A DNA stretch of 64,000 bases from Orychophragmus violaceus (taxonomy: Eukaryota; Streptophyta; Magnoliopsida; Brassicales; Brassicaceae): NCBI GenBank assembly GCA_030180135.1, contig CM058239.1:72485823-72549822 (forward strand), written 5' to 3'. This document shows positions 1 through 12,716 of this stretch, piece after piece; the stretch's first letter is position 1, and every line of letters begins with the position of its first letter. The notes below the pieces were generated by a model, which saw only the letters and a program-made list of their open reading frames with translations, was not told the origin of the DNA and ran no database searches. The position numbers and the translations under genes are program-made.

Positions 1-925
1 TATCATTCTCCGATTTAAGATACACCATCGACCATGAACTCCATCTCTGATTTAAGAGTTGTCCTAGGCCAGTGTCCAAATACTTTGGCTACGAGCTGTG
101 CATATTGAGTTTGGTCAAAGTGTTACCCGACTGAAGATGGTGTGCATTCTTGACCGCCCAGGAAAATCCCCCTTAGGAGTACCAACATTGTTGAATATGC
201 GCCTCCTGTACTAGGAGATGCGAAGGCCCAATCCCAATTTTCCCAAGAATAAGCCACAAAGTAGGGAGGAATGAGATGATTTTAAATCCCCCAATCGAAT
301 GACACAACATCACCATGGGCAACAGTCCATAGCTCACATAACCTATAAACCAAAGAGTACACACACAAAGACTGAAATAAAGGGACGTGCTGCACCATAA
401 GACAACCCAGAGGCGGACGGATGTAGAAAAGTTGGTGGAATGTGCCATATGTACTGTTTTATGGAAAAAAAATTAATAGGTAACTAAATGTAGTCCAAAA
501 TATGTTTGATCCACTAAGATCATTTGCAAGGGTTCTTAACAATAAAAATAATAGTATTTTGCATTTTAATTGATTAAATAATAAAAAATTAATTTTGAGA
601 AAAAAATAAACCAATTAAATTGTGACACATGTCATATGGGTTTCTTAATAAAATCTCTAATCACTCTCTTTCATACTTTTTATATTTTTTTATTAGTTTT
701 AATGTTAAGAAACTTTGTTAAGAACCTCTTGTTAAAGATGCTCTAATCTAGTATATTCATATTTTTAAAGCCCAAAATTTTAAATCGATCGTAAATATAG
801 GTTAAAAATAAGAATAAATTAATTTATGTTGATTTGACCTAGCCACTAATCTTTCTACTGTCTTTTTAATCTTTTTTCCTTAGTTTTCTCAATAGCAAAA
901 GAGTTTCTAAGGTAATTTCTTTTAG

Positions 926-2347
926 GAAAAATGTCAAACAATACTTGAACTATTTCATTTTGGCCAAAAAATACTTAAACTACATAGCATGCCAAAAACA
1001 TATCTCAACTTTGAATGACTTTTTTTTTTTATAATCAACAAATTTGTGGTTGACTCGACCAAAACACTACACCGTTATCTGATCTGTTAAGACGAAACGA
1101 CGAACCCTTAACGGTTCTGTTAAGACAAAACAACGTTGTTTTGTCCAAAACTTTTGTTTGGGAATATTGCCAAAAATTACCTATTTAATTTTGGCCAAAA
1201 ATACATAAACAACAGAGTTAGCCAAAAAATACATGAACCCTAAAAAATTAGGTTTGAAAATAATTTCACACTACCAGTTTTCGAACTCAGGTTGCATTGA
1301 AAGCGTGCTTTACCACTAAGTTATCTTGATAATACAGTATTATTTAAAACAACTAATATATAAACTTAACCGTTCATATATAAATAAGAACTCAATTAAC
1401 CAAACCCGACCCGATTTCTTCTTCTTCACATGATTCATGATATTTGCTTCCATTTTTTTTCTTTTCAAAATTCCTAATCGACGATAAAATTCCTAATCGT
1501 TAGAACTCTCGACATCTATGATATCACTTGTAGCTCCAATTTCGAGAATGTCAGTCGCTGGCTTGATGAGCGCAACAATATTTCGATCTCGATTCAAATC
1601 TCTTTTTCTTTGTTGCTTTGTTCTTGTATTGAATTTCAATTTGAGTGAGATTTGCATGTCGAGTGTTCATTTTAATTGAAGTAGAGACCAGATTTTGATT
1701 ATCATTGATGGTGGTAGTGAGAATATTTGGATCTGAATTATGTTGATTGATTCAAAGCCACATCAAAATCAAAGATAATCACAAAATTGAAAATGATATT
1801 AACTTAAGGTGAATCCAGAAACTAACAAAATTGATATTTTTAGTCGATAATTAATTTTGAAAACAAAGGAAGCAAATATGGTGGTGAAAAAAAAAGAAGA
1901 AATTCGGTCGGATTCGACTAATGTGTTGTACAAGAAACTCATTATCAAACTTATATATTAGGCGAATCAATTTATACTCGAAAGAGTCATTTGGCCTTGT
2001 GGTTGTGCATTCCTTCCATGCAACCCGAGTTTGAACAATGGTGGTGTGAAATTATTTTCAAAGCTAATTTTTGGGTTCATGTATTTTTCGGCTACCTCTG
2101 TAGTTCATGTATTTTTGGATAAAATTAAAAAGATCAAGTGTTTTTTGGCAATTTTTTCAAATAAAAGTTTTGGACAAAACGACATCGTTTCGTCTTAGTC
2201 AGATAAAAATGTGTTGTTTTGGCCGAGTCAACCACAAGCTTGTTGATTATCGAAAATGTCAATCAAAATTGAAGTTTTTTTTGCCAGCTCTGTAGTATAG
2301 GTATTTTAGGCCAAAAGGAAATAGTTAGGTATTGTTTGGTAATTTTC
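926..2347. mobile_element. Long terminal-inverted-repeat DNA transposon (MULE-like), non-autonomous
   Basis: The first roughly 400 bases reappear, reverse-complemented, in the last roughly 370. The left end begins GAAAAATGTCAAACAATACT and the right end, read on the minus strand, begins GAAAATTACCAAACAATACC. Agreement continues inward through segments rich in 'AAAATACATGAAC' and 'GGTTGACTCG'. The centre (about 1400-1950) has no reading frame I can recognise. Long TIRs and no coding capacity fit a non-autonomous Mutator-like or foldback element. I could not find a convincing 9-bp target duplication, so the superfamily is an inference. Copy B of the segmental duplication keeps only about 110 bases of the right end (near 17945-18060). 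Confidence 0.65.
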
Positions 2348-2694
2348 TCAATTTATTTTTGTTATATCTGCTTTAATTTTATTTTTGTCCATTTTATATT
2401 AAGTTGTGTATCGTTTTGTTTTATTATTTCTATTCTTTCTATGATGATCTATCACTTCGTCCGCCGCGAGCTACAAACCAATTTTGTACAAATGAATTTT
2501 TACAAATGAATTTTTGATAATCAATGATCTAATTATTAAATACAAATATAAATATAGTTTTATTGTTAAGAACTAGTTTAGAGTTAGTTAGATTATGTCT
2601 AAAATATACCAAAACTAAAATAGTGTTTTTTATTCATTAGTTTAAGTATATTATGTTAAAAGTGAAAGGTTAATTCAGTTTTTATCGAGTAACA

Positions 2695-3606
2695 ATGGAA
2701 ATATACTATAAAAGAAGTTTTGCATCAATTTTTGAAAACAATTGTTATGATATATCTTCAGATCCAGCTGATTGGAAACAAATATTGGAATATCATCCTA
2801 ATGAAAGAGATGAGGTAAGACGCAAATATCTTATGAAAGTTCTTTGTCAATCTTGCGGTCATGATTTTCCTAAAACACTAACAGGAAATCCACCAAGCAG
2901 CAATTGTGTAAGGTCTAGGATAGTGGTTGAGATTTTATTATTGATAAGGTATCATCCTTTTGTGAGAATCATAAAACTTAGTTTTTCATTATGGAAGAAG
3001 AATTTGTCAATACAAAGAAGCCAAGAAAAAAAGAAGAAACATAGCAAACTTGCATCATTATCAGGTGGATGCTTTTACACAATATTAGATATGCCAATTC
3101 AAGAGTTTAATGACCGTTTTGATGAAGTAAACACTGAATTACTTGGATGCATTGTGTCTTTGATTCCTACTAATTCATTATGTGAGTTTGATCACTTGAA
3201 ACTTCTAAGGTTGTCTGAGTTTTATCCAGAAGATTTTATTATGGAACGGCTATCTCTTGAGCATCAACTTGTTATTTACATTGATAACATCCGAGATGAT
3301 GAAATATTTTCTAATTTAGAGAATCTTTGATCTTTGAGATCTTAAACGTGTGATGATGGAGACAAAGAAACACCTTTCACATCATCTTGTTTATCGACTT
3401 TTGAAGCTTATGTTAACTTTACATGTAGCCATAACCACTATGAAGAGATGCTTCTCTCAATGAAGATTGTGAAGCATATCTTACGCAATCGAATGAGTGA
3501 TCAATTTCTAAACGATTGTCTAGTTTGTCTTATTAAAAAAGAACATTTTGACAAAGTAATAAAAGAAAATAATGATAAAGAAATTCAAAAATATAGAAAA
3601 TCGTAG
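2695..3606 (+). pseudogene. MYM/TTF-type hAT transposase pseudogene, internally deleted (copy A)
   Basis: This is a relic of the plant hAT-family transposases that carry an N-terminal TTF/MYM-type zinc finger. An open frame of 211 codons (2695-3330) starts with the family's N-terminal pattern (ILEYHPNERDEVRRKYL, then CQSCGHDFPK). It jumps directly to the C-terminal part (CFYTILDMPIQEFNDRFDEV, then EFYPEDFIMERLSLEHQL). The whole catalytic middle is missing, since family proteins are several hundred residues longer. After a stop at 3330 the hAT dimerisation region continues, broken by stops and frameshifts, with recognisable 'HLVYRLLKLMLTL' and 'FLNDCLVCLIKKEHFDKV' to about 3606. A short lysine-rich stretch bridges the N- and C-terminal parts. 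It cannot encode an active transposase. Confidence 0.75.
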
Positions 3607-4224
3607 AGTAATTTTGTAGGGAATTTTTAAAGTTTTTTTGTTATCACACTATATTTCAGTGTTTTCATTTGGTTAAGGATTATTTTATTAGTACTATATT
3701 TTATAAATTAATTAATTAATTAATAAATATAAAAAATTTATGTCCCATGCTAAATAAAATTTTGGATACGTCTATGAAACCACTAGAAGCGTCAAGAATA
3801 CAGACACGGGGAAGTGGTCCACTATACCTTCATTCGGATACCAGCCCACACTCTTATAATGAGTGATGCGAGAAGACGAGAGGAGGAAAACGGACTCATG
3901 GGAAAAAATATGAGAAGGGTTCTTCTAAAATAACCCTCGGACAAATGAGAAAGGGTTCGAGGAAAACTCAAGAGAATGAAGATGCTAGAGAGAAATAAAG
4001 AAGAGAAAGCTCGCAAATAGCTCCCTTGCCAGAAATTCCACTATCTGGCACCGAAGTAATTAATCCTTCTGCCTATATGGGACATTAAGTTAGCTACTTG
4101 CTAAGCATCCTTGGGAAGATCTCGAGCCCCACTTCCCTTGAAACATCCTCTACACCTACACTAGGCACTTAGAACAACCCGGATGAGGTTCCTCGCTTAG
4201 CCTTCATATACATATCTATATTCC

Positions 4225-6122
4225 CACTACAAGAAAAAATGTTAGATAGTTACGAATTAGCCATGAATAGCTACGAAATAGCCACAAATTTAAAATTTAA
4301 TTTTTGTGGCTATTTTATGGCTATTAATGACTATAACTACAAACAAATATGGTTAGTTGTAGTAAAATATTCATGGATAGCCACTAACACATTCGTAGAC
4401 AAATAGCTATGACACAAACATTCGAAGAGTTACGACACAAAACTTGAAAAAATAGTCATGATATATTTTTGTGGCTATCCATAGCTATTTATAGCAAATA
4501 TATATAGGTACGCCTTTATTTTTAGCTATTCGTGGTTTTATGGGATAGCCACAAATTTATATATGGATATTCAAGACCCTAAACCCCAAACAAACCATAA
4601 ACCCCGAAAGTATAAACCAAAATCTAATTGCTAAAACTCCAATTACAATAACATATGTAAAAATAAGATTAAACACTAATAAAAATAGTTCTGATTTTCA
4701 AAATCTAATTAATATTTTCAAATATTAACTTAAAACCTTAAACCAAAACCCATCAAACCCTATACCACAAACCATAAATCACAAACTCCCAACCTTAAAT
4801 TCTTAATCATAAAAAAATAAAAATAAAATATAATTATTATTTATATACATACAACTAATATTTAAACCATTTAGATATATGTATATATATATATACATAG
4901 AATTAGTTAAAAAATATTTAAGCAATAATAAACTAAAAAGTTTAATCAATTTTTTGAAATCTACGAATTTTTTAATACTATAATAAATTAAGAAGTCTTA
5001 AACAATAATTTAGTTATTTTTATATTCATAAATAAAATTTAACACCTTTGAAATTAAAAAAAAAATCATTTAAGAAAAAAATTAAAATCAAACTTAATCA
5101 TTTTATTATTTTTAAATCATTTTAATTATTATATATACTCCTTTTAATTATTTTAGAAGAGTTTTTTATCTCTTACACTTTTAAATTGTTCATTTTAACA
5201 ATTTCTAATAATTTTAAATTATTTTTTATTATCATATATGAATTAAATCCAAACAATTTTTATTGGCTAATAACTCTATCACACGGATCACAAATGAGGA
5301 CCGTTGATTAAAAAATATCAACAATTCAATTTTTGTTTCAGTGTATACGTGTATCATAATATCAGCCATTAGATTTATATATCATCATCTCAAATCATGA
5401 TCGTTGGATCTCTTTCTCCTTTTTCTCATTTCCTTCTCTCCTTCTTCTCCTTCTTGATTTCTCACATTCTCCTTCTCACCTTCCAAAATCTATGACAAAT
5501 CTGAAGCTTTACATCAACGACGAAACTCCAAAGCTCCACTATCAGAAACTCCAAAGCTCCACATCGAATATGAAGCTCAACATCACGATTTTTCAGTTTT
5601 TAGTCTTCGACAGATGGTCAGTGTTTGATTGTCAGCATAGGCTCGTCGATTGTGATGGTTTGTTTTGATTTTTTCTGATGAAGGCGTCGTGTAGTGAAGT
5701 TGGTGGTCCGTAAATCAGTGGCAGTGGTCCGACGGAGGTCGTCATCTGTTTTTTATGTATTTAGTTGTAATTTTACGATAGTTTTGTAATTTTTTATGTA
5801 TTGTAATTTATTTATTTTTAGTAAACTATTATATCAAATTAAATTAATTAGTTTTTTATTATTTTAAAAAACCACGGATTAACTACAGTGCTAGTCGTGT
5901 ATATACATAACAATAGTCATGGTTTTAGATCGTGGTTGTTTATAGCTATTATAGTTACGTGTAATATTTGTAGTTATTTATGGCTAAATAATCAAGAATA
6001 TTATCATGCATATTCGTGGTAACACGGTCATAAATAGTCACGTTTGGACTATATGTACCCACGAGCTCATAGCCAAGAATTTGATTGTGAATTTTGTAGC
6101 ATTCGGTAGTTAGTGTGTAGTG
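4225..6122. mobile_element. Non-autonomous CACTA (En/Spm) transposon (copy A)
   Basis: The left end is CACTACAAGAAAAAATGTTAG, the hallmark terminal inverted repeat of plant CACTA elements. The right end, GTGTGTAGTG, is a decayed inverted match. A 3-bp target duplication (TCC at 4222-4224 and 6123-6125) flanks the element, as expected for the superfamily. Sub-terminal regions at both ends carry many copies of motifs like 'TAGCCACAAA' and 'TAGCTAT' in both orientations, typical of transposase-binding arrays. The interior is very AT-rich and has no transposase. A CT-rich patch near 5410-5700 with 'CTCCAAAGCTCCA' repeats could be captured sequence, but I cannot name it. The element is shared by both copies of the segmental duplication and so predates it. 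Confidence 0.8.
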
Positions 6123-6525
6123 TCCGCTCTTCTTAGACGTTATCTGACTTGAGTGTTGTGAAAATTCCAGAAGAAAATCCTTTATTACGTCTTTCAATAG
6201 CCCTCTAAGGCTGTTCTACTTGCACGGGTCAGCATATCTGGAGATGGCTTTAGCGCTCGACAATAGCGTCAACGTAGCTCTTCCAGGGAACTACTCTGCA
6301 TCTTCCTAGAGAGGACATAAATCCTACAGCTCAGCCACTATTCCATCAAATCTAGAGCATCCTGCCATATATAAATATCGTTTGTATTGAAAATGTGAAG
6401 TTTGTACCGAACACATGTATACTTATTGTTTTAATGATAATTAACAATAATATTGGGTATCATTTCAAACAAAATATTTTATTTAGTACAATGATACTGT
6501 CATATTAGGATGGGATACAAGAAAA

Positions 6526-6543
6526 TCTTATATATAATAGGAG
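6526..6543 (+). mobile_element. Helitron-type 5' end, plus orientation (copy A)
   Basis: The motif TCTTATATATAATAGGAG preceded by A (A|TC) matches the 5' terminus seen on the minus strand at 27522, where it belongs to a larger Helitron-like element. Both are followed within about 40 bases by GAG-x-x-CCAC(A/G)TGT. Copy B carries the same motif at 22336. I infer the start of a second, plus-oriented Helitron, but its 3' end was not located. Confidence 0.35.
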
Positions 6544-7097
6544 CCTTTTATCTCCATACAGAGTGCCACATGTTGTATTGTTTATTTGTAATGTATTTGT
6601 TTGTGTGAGGCCTTTAATTCGATGAACTTTAGTGGTTTTGTATAATTTACAGTTTATCATATAGTTGTAATTGTATGTCTTAACTATACTAACAAGTGTT
6701 CAATTCTAGAAACATGAGAAAACGAAATAAAAAAAGGATAAAGTATAGACTTTTGAATGCAACATCAAATTGTCCAAATCGGATCACATACTACCCATCA
6801 TATAAGGATACTTTTCATCTACCATGTATGTATCTAGTATTCTACATGGATTGCACTATGTTACTAGTTTTCCAGATTCTCACATTTCGCTCTTCTTTTA
6901 TATATATATATAGAGTTAAAAGAATAAAAACCTCAAAGCCAAACCCCTCCAATCACGATCTATTTGGGCTAAAACTTCCCCTTGAGCACCCTTCACTGTG
7001 AATGTCCAATTCCAAAACACTGGATTTTCAACGAAAACTGCTTGTTTCTGTAAACAGAAAATGTCACATTATATATGGTTCATGCAACATATGTTGA

Positions 7098-10000
7098 TTC
7101 AACCCTTCAGAAAGTTTTTTTTTTTTTTTGGTTATGGGTTCGTGAAAGAAGATTTTCTAAAGTTGGAAGAAGGAAGATTCTGAGTCAGCAACATAGCGAG
7201 AATGAATTGACTCGCAAGTTAAAGATGTTGCAAGCACACAGGTTCAGAGACTGGTACTAGAGAGGAAGGACCTTGGAAGGTGTCGAAGAAGGTTACCAAA
7301 TTACAGTATAAGGAGGAGGTTCATTTCTTACCCATAAAGGTTGGTCTCTAGTTCCAATGTTCCATTGCTGGTTGGGTAACTGTTTATAGCTCTGAGGTTT
7401 TGAGAAAGTGACAATGTGAAAGTTTTGGAATGGTTCTGGATAAATTGGAACAAATAGAGGTTAAAGGGATCTAAAGAAATTCAAATTAGGACTTGATTTC
7501 TTTGTACGGAGGTTTGAGGTTGGTTAAGTCTCGGAAGGAAGCATCAGGTTCTTCAAAGTTTGTGAGATTCAGTTGATGATTATCCAAATATGAAACAGGT
7601 GACAATGTTTCAAGGGAGAAAAAGATGATGGGTTTACAGATTTTTTCTTCAAGGACATAATGTTATTTTTTTTGAAGAAACATGTACCACTATTGTGATG
7701 TTTCAAGTTGAATGAAACATGGGTGCAAGGTCTGTTCTCGTTAGGTCTGATAAAACAACATCACAGTTAACCACAACACGAGTCTCAACAGTGGAGAAAG
7801 AGACATGGTACGGAAGCAAGTATTGGAGCGCCTGGTAGAGCTGGTTAAGTTGAAACCAAGGAAATGAAATCAGGTTTCTTGTTCTTGTATCTCAGGTTTA
7901 TGGGTCAAGAATATTATGACAGGGGATGCTAAATCCAGGGATAGAAATCTGAATTGAAGAGCTTACAAGAGTAGATTCATTGTCTGGAGTTTCTTCTGGT
8001 ATAACATGTTAAAGACATGGGTTCTAAAGGACTGATGGAGAAGTTAGTGATACAGAAACCTAAGAAGTGTTTTATGGTTTCTGGTTCATTTGATAAGTCA
8101 AATGAGAAATGGCTGGGCTGACAAAATGGTTATCTAGACAGCAATGGTTGAGGATCATGGAATTTTTATGATTCTGCAAAGATGACAGGTTGAATAAGGA
8201 ATCCGAGTCATTGAGGCTAAAAATATTGCACTATAGATCAATTATGCAGCTTTGTCTCAGGTGGAGTGAGCAAAGGTGTACGACTGGTTCTCTGATAATT
8301 TTGACTCAATTTCACGTGTCATGATAGGCAATGTAATGATTCAACATTTCTTCAAGATGGGGCATGTCGGATGAAAGTACAGTGCACAAATATTAACCTC
8401 AGACAAGTGAAGCAAAGTTTTGCACAGAGAAAGGTGGAGCAATGTTCCATTGCAAAAGGTTTCTCGGATCTGTTTACACCGAAAATGTAATAAGCAGTCA
8501 TTTGTTAGCATAAGGGAGAAGAGGTTAATGGAGATTACTGTGGTGTAAGATGTTATGTTAGCTCAGTGTTGTCAATGAAGAAAGGAGAACCAAGATCATG
8601 TTGCAGGTTTCCTGAGAAATAAAGCTGGAGGTTTCTGGAATAATTTTTTTCCAGAAAGAGAATGCTAGAAGGTATGCTGAGATGAGGGTATGGAAGTGGT
8701 TCAGTGAATTCTTTAAAGAAGGTAAGGAGACTAGTGCTTATGTTGCTAGCGTTTTCTCAAAGTGTTTCCCTTAAAGAAGTTTTAATCTGCTTATGTGCGG
8801 TCACATATAAGCATGTCGTCTCAAGGCATTTTGCAGCTAGTATGAAATCCTACAAAGAAATACGAATGCAGCAGATTTCTTTACTGCATTTGTGAGGCAG
8901 CTGGTTGGGTAGTTCTGAGTTGTCTGGTTGCATCAGGAGAAAGTGTTCGAAGTAATCTTCTCAGTGAAAGACACTTACGAGTAATCAAGTGTGGAAGCTC
9001 AAAGAATAGCATGCTGGATAAAATTGTTGAGCTTGGTGAGGTTATTGTTCAGGTCTGAGAAGAACAAGGATGCAAGTACCAAAGGGGTTTGGTGGAGTCT
9101 GCATACTGGTGAAAGTTGCAGGGTATTTCTTTAGCCTAAAAGGAACATCGGGAGCTCAAGTTGATGTGGTAATAGCTGAAAGAAAAAGTCTCAGAAGTAT
9201 CATGGATCAGATGGTACGAAGCTGGTTTAAAGATTATAATAGTAGTTAAATTATGTTGGTGTGATGGTTCTGCAAATACTGAAGGGTTTGAATGAGGTTA
9301 AGCAAAGATCTTTGTTTCGAAAGTCTTCCTAGCCAGGTGGAGTTAGGCGGCGTGCTCCGGTGGTAACATCAGCGGAACGAAGTGATGTTTAAAAGCTCAA
9401 ACAGGCAGGTATAAGTACAATCTCAGTTAAATGAAATGATACTAACAAAATGTTGGTTGAGATTGTTTTGTAGGTATGAATCAAGGAATGTTTCAGATTG
9501 AAGCATATATGATTCATGTAGGAATCAAGTCTCCTTCAATTCGAAAAGTTAGAATGGTTCTGGTCTCAGGTAATTGATTCAAAGAAAGTTCTGATTCAAG
9601 ACTCAGTGCACATGAGTGAATCAGAGAATGTCGACGGAAATCACATTTCAGGGGACAAATATTCGATCACTGAAACATGTTCATGTTTTTAAACAGAAAT
9701 CATGGAGGAAAATTGTGTGATTGATGGATTTATAAGTTGTGTAGCTTATGAAGTGTTCCGTTGCATTAACATGGTTAATAACTATACTTGTTAATAGTTT
9801 TTTCTGAGAAATGCATCTCAGGTTTCCAAGGAGATGGAAAAGATAGAAGATCAATGAAGAGTTCAGCTTAACACAAGTTTATGTGTGACAACTGATTTTG
9901 AAACTCGTACAAGCAGTGGAATGTTAATGGCCTCTGAAAAAGCAGTGTGATTACATGACTGGAGTTCACTTAGCATTTTGTCTGGTTCATTGATGATTAG

Positions 10001-10156
10001 TTAGGTTTATGGTGGTTAAATCTGACTATGTTTTTCTGTGTAAGATTCACTTATGGAGGTCAATGGAGACTGAAATTTTCCAAAGTTTAGAGTCGGTTTC
10101 AACATTCTAAGGTACAGCTCACAAATGATTCATCAAGCTTGAATTAAGGTGGATAT
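7098..10156 (+). other. Degenerate retroelement interior, no recognisable ORF
   Basis: About 3 kb lying between the end of duplication copy A and an LTR at 10157. It ends in the purine-rich tract 'AATTAAGGTGGATAT' directly before that LTR, which is how the internal region of a plus-strand Copia element ends at its polypurine tract. All frames are closed by stops, the longest open stretch being about 60 codons. I could not recognise gag, protease, integrase or reverse transcriptase motifs. It is either a heavily mutated Copia interior or the interior of a non-coding derivative. I did not find a matching 5' LTR upstream, so the element seems truncated at its left end near the duplication breakpoint. 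Confidence 0.4.
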
Positions 10157-10761
10157 TGTTGGATGATGATTCAACATGAAGAATCTATCACTTAGCATTG
10201 ATGAAGTTAAGAGAAGGAGAAGTCGTTAAGCTCAAACGAAGACTTGGAAGAGAAACAATATTGAAGAGTGTTCAAGTACTGAAAGTCTCTGGTGGCACCA
10301 AAAGGTTTCTTGCTTGGCCAATCACGTGTATCTCATGTGTCTCATACCTGCACTTAACCGAAGATTACTCTTCAGGCTATACGCAGAGGATCTCTTCGTC
10401 AACACAGAGTTTGAGCGAGAGAGATGGAAAATAATCAGAGAGACAGAGAGAGAGAGAGACTGAGAGATGTGAGTATGATAGCATGAGTTTATGTAATCTT
10501 GGGTTCTCGGGTAACATCTCATCTCCTATCTCCTTCTTCTTCTTTTAAGCCAACTGAGGTGTAGTTGGTGGTGAGCTATCTCCGATTGTAAGCACCACGC
10601 CCGAGGTTCTTTCCGGCAACATAGTATACGCGAGGCAGTGCGACAAACTCCCCCGGACGTAGCGGTTGTCCATGAACCGGGTCAAATGATCGGTGTGCCG
10701 TTAGTGTAGTTATTGAGCCTTGAGTCGCGAATTGGGAAGGATCGGATATTGATCCTCAACA
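10157..10761 (+). mobile_element. Copia-type LTR remnant (3' LTR, 605 bp)
   Basis: The segment begins TGTTGGATGATG right after the polypurine tract 'AAGGTGGATAT' and ends GATCCTCAACA, giving TG...CA boundaries with inverted termini. Its second half contains the block 'CCCCCGGACGTAGCGG', then 'TTGTCCATGAACCGGGT', a conserved region near the R/U5 part of many plant Copia LTRs. This is established for the family and clearly visible here. No second copy occurs in the window, so it is either the 3' LTR of the degenerate element to its left or a solo LTR of uncertain left edge. Confidence 0.6.
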
Positions 10762-12024
10762 GTGTTGAATCACGTGTCTCTGTGTTTTGCGAGTTAGATT
10801 GCTTGTGGAATCAAGCATTTTTAATCGTGGTTGATTGTGAAATCAGTCAACAAAATACACCATACATCTCTACCAACGCCCATAGCCAACAAAGCTTGTC
10901 AATTTTGATAACCTTGTGATCACAAGATTTGGAGTGGTTCCAATCTTATATCAGAACACCTAGCCTTGTTAGTCCTGATTATCTCATTTGGTGATATATT
11001 CACATACTCAATTAATGAATATAGAGAGCTATTTGAGTGGATTTAGAGTTTATGTAGTTTGAATTTTGATGATGGCACTGCAACTTGTGTTGCGGGACTT
11101 TGTTGAGAATTTTCTAGTTGGTTTAGATTTATGTAAATTCATGGCTATGGTTTATAAGAAAAAATCATTTTGTGAATTCCCTATGTGAAATCCTCGCTTT
11201 TCAAACTTTTTACTGATTTTGAGTTTTCTTATGTCTGGGGATAAACAAAACCTAAATATGGGGAGTTGATTTTATATTGTCTGGAGAAAAGAAACAACGA
11301 AACCTTCTAGCGGCAGCTTCCATATGACAAGGCCATACATGGACAACATAACCTCCTGGGAACTGGAAGCCAAGTGATCCTGATAGATAAAGATCAAAAC
11401 TGAACCAATTGGCCCCACAATCCGAACGAATGAATCCATTAGCCAAAGGGTGAGAAGGAAAGTAAGATTGGAGGCTGCATAAGCAAATGACGAGAAATTA
11501 AGCCTCAAAAGGAAACTAGGGAAAGTGATTGTGTCCTTTGAACTATATGAGAATCAAAGCTATTGTTATCCGGAGCGACATGAAGGTATGTAATCGAAGT
11601 GAGAGCATTTCTTATATTCTTTGATCATGTGAATCCCCTTAGGATCTTTGTTTGTGTACTCCTTGATTGCTTACATTCTCTCTAAAATCACATTATTTGA
11701 TTATATGCATCGCCTCAGGTCTTTATTTACATACTTCTTTATGCTTTATTTTCTTCACATGCACCAACAATAACAAAAATAAAAGTAATGGCCCATGCTC
11801 TTGTTAGTAACCAAAAAAATTAGGGAATTTTTCTTTTCCTTCTCAAGGCGCCCTCTAGAACCGGTCTCGACTCCTGCAGTCAGCAGAGGTAAGCCTCGTC
11901 TATGAAATTAATAGTTAAGGCATAACTCTCCATTGCGTTAAGTGACAACAAAACAATAAGGATCAACCCATCCAAAAAGAATTCATGTGTTTCAACGAAT
12001 GCCTTCTCCTTGGGAAACAATACC
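10762..12024. other. Intergenic, no supported gene
   Basis: This is non-repeated sequence between the LTR remnant and copy B. Two overlapping minus-strand frames of 64 and 78 codons (11252-11508) have hydrophobic stretches but no family I know. I see no RNA gene or clear transposon end. The last 150 bases may belong to the duplicated unit, but the equivalent part of copy A lies outside the window. Confidence 0.5.
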
Positions 12025-12716
12025 TATCATTCTCCGATTTAAGATACACCATCGACCATGAACTCCATCTCTGATTTAAGAGTTGTCCTAGGCCAGTGTC
12101 CAAATACTTTGGCTACGAGCTGGGCATATTGAGTTTGGTCAAAGTGTTACCCGACTGAAGATGGTGTGCATTCTTGACCGCCAAGGAAAATCCCCCTTAG
12201 GAGTACCAACGTTGTTGAATATGCGCCTCCTGTACTAGGAGATGCGAAGGCCCAATCCCAATTTTTCCCAAGAATAAGCAACAAAGTAGGGAGGAATAGG
12301 CATGGGCGTTCGGGTAACCATTCGGGTTCGGTTCGGGTTAGTTCGGGTTTCGGTTTTTCGGGTATGAAGATCTATTAACCATTCGGGTATTTATCAATAT
12401 CGGGTCGGGATCGGGTACGGTTGCGCCGGGTTCGGTTTGGTCCGGATTCGGTTTTCGGGTGGTAGTTTTCGGTTTATTTTGATTATTTCGGGATCGGTTT
12501 CGGATTATCATGTTTTAAACCGATGTGTACTTATAAAAACCGAATTGACCAAAGTAAAACAGCTTAAAAATAAGACATAAGAACCATGGAATCAAACATT
12601 AACTGAGTTTGCAAATGCAAAAGACTAACAATGGAATCCAAAATAAGTTTGAGAATTCAGATCAATAGAAACCTAAGAAAGTTTGATAACAAGATTCGGA
12701 TCAAGAACCCTCATTA

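Larger units (their letters stand above)
1..7097. repeat. Segmental duplication, copy A
   Basis: This stretch reappears in direct orientation from 12025 to 22957. The match is already in progress at base 1, so the left end lies outside the window. Order is the same in both copies: a non-coding lead-in, a long-TIR element or its remnant, a hAT transposase pseudogene, a CACTA element and the 3' part of a Helitron. Identity looks high by eye, with scattered substitutions and small indels. Homology stops near 7097, where this copy runs into degraded retroelement sequence while copy B continues into a Helitron. The small minus-strand reading frame at 173-448 is part of the duplicated non-coding lead-in, and I do not regard it as a gene. 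Confidence 0.9.

Noticed and set aside
173..448. 91-codon minus-strand frame, partly repeated at 17280-17513
   Set aside because: It is repeated only because of the segmental duplication. The two copies differ by frame-affecting changes and match no family.
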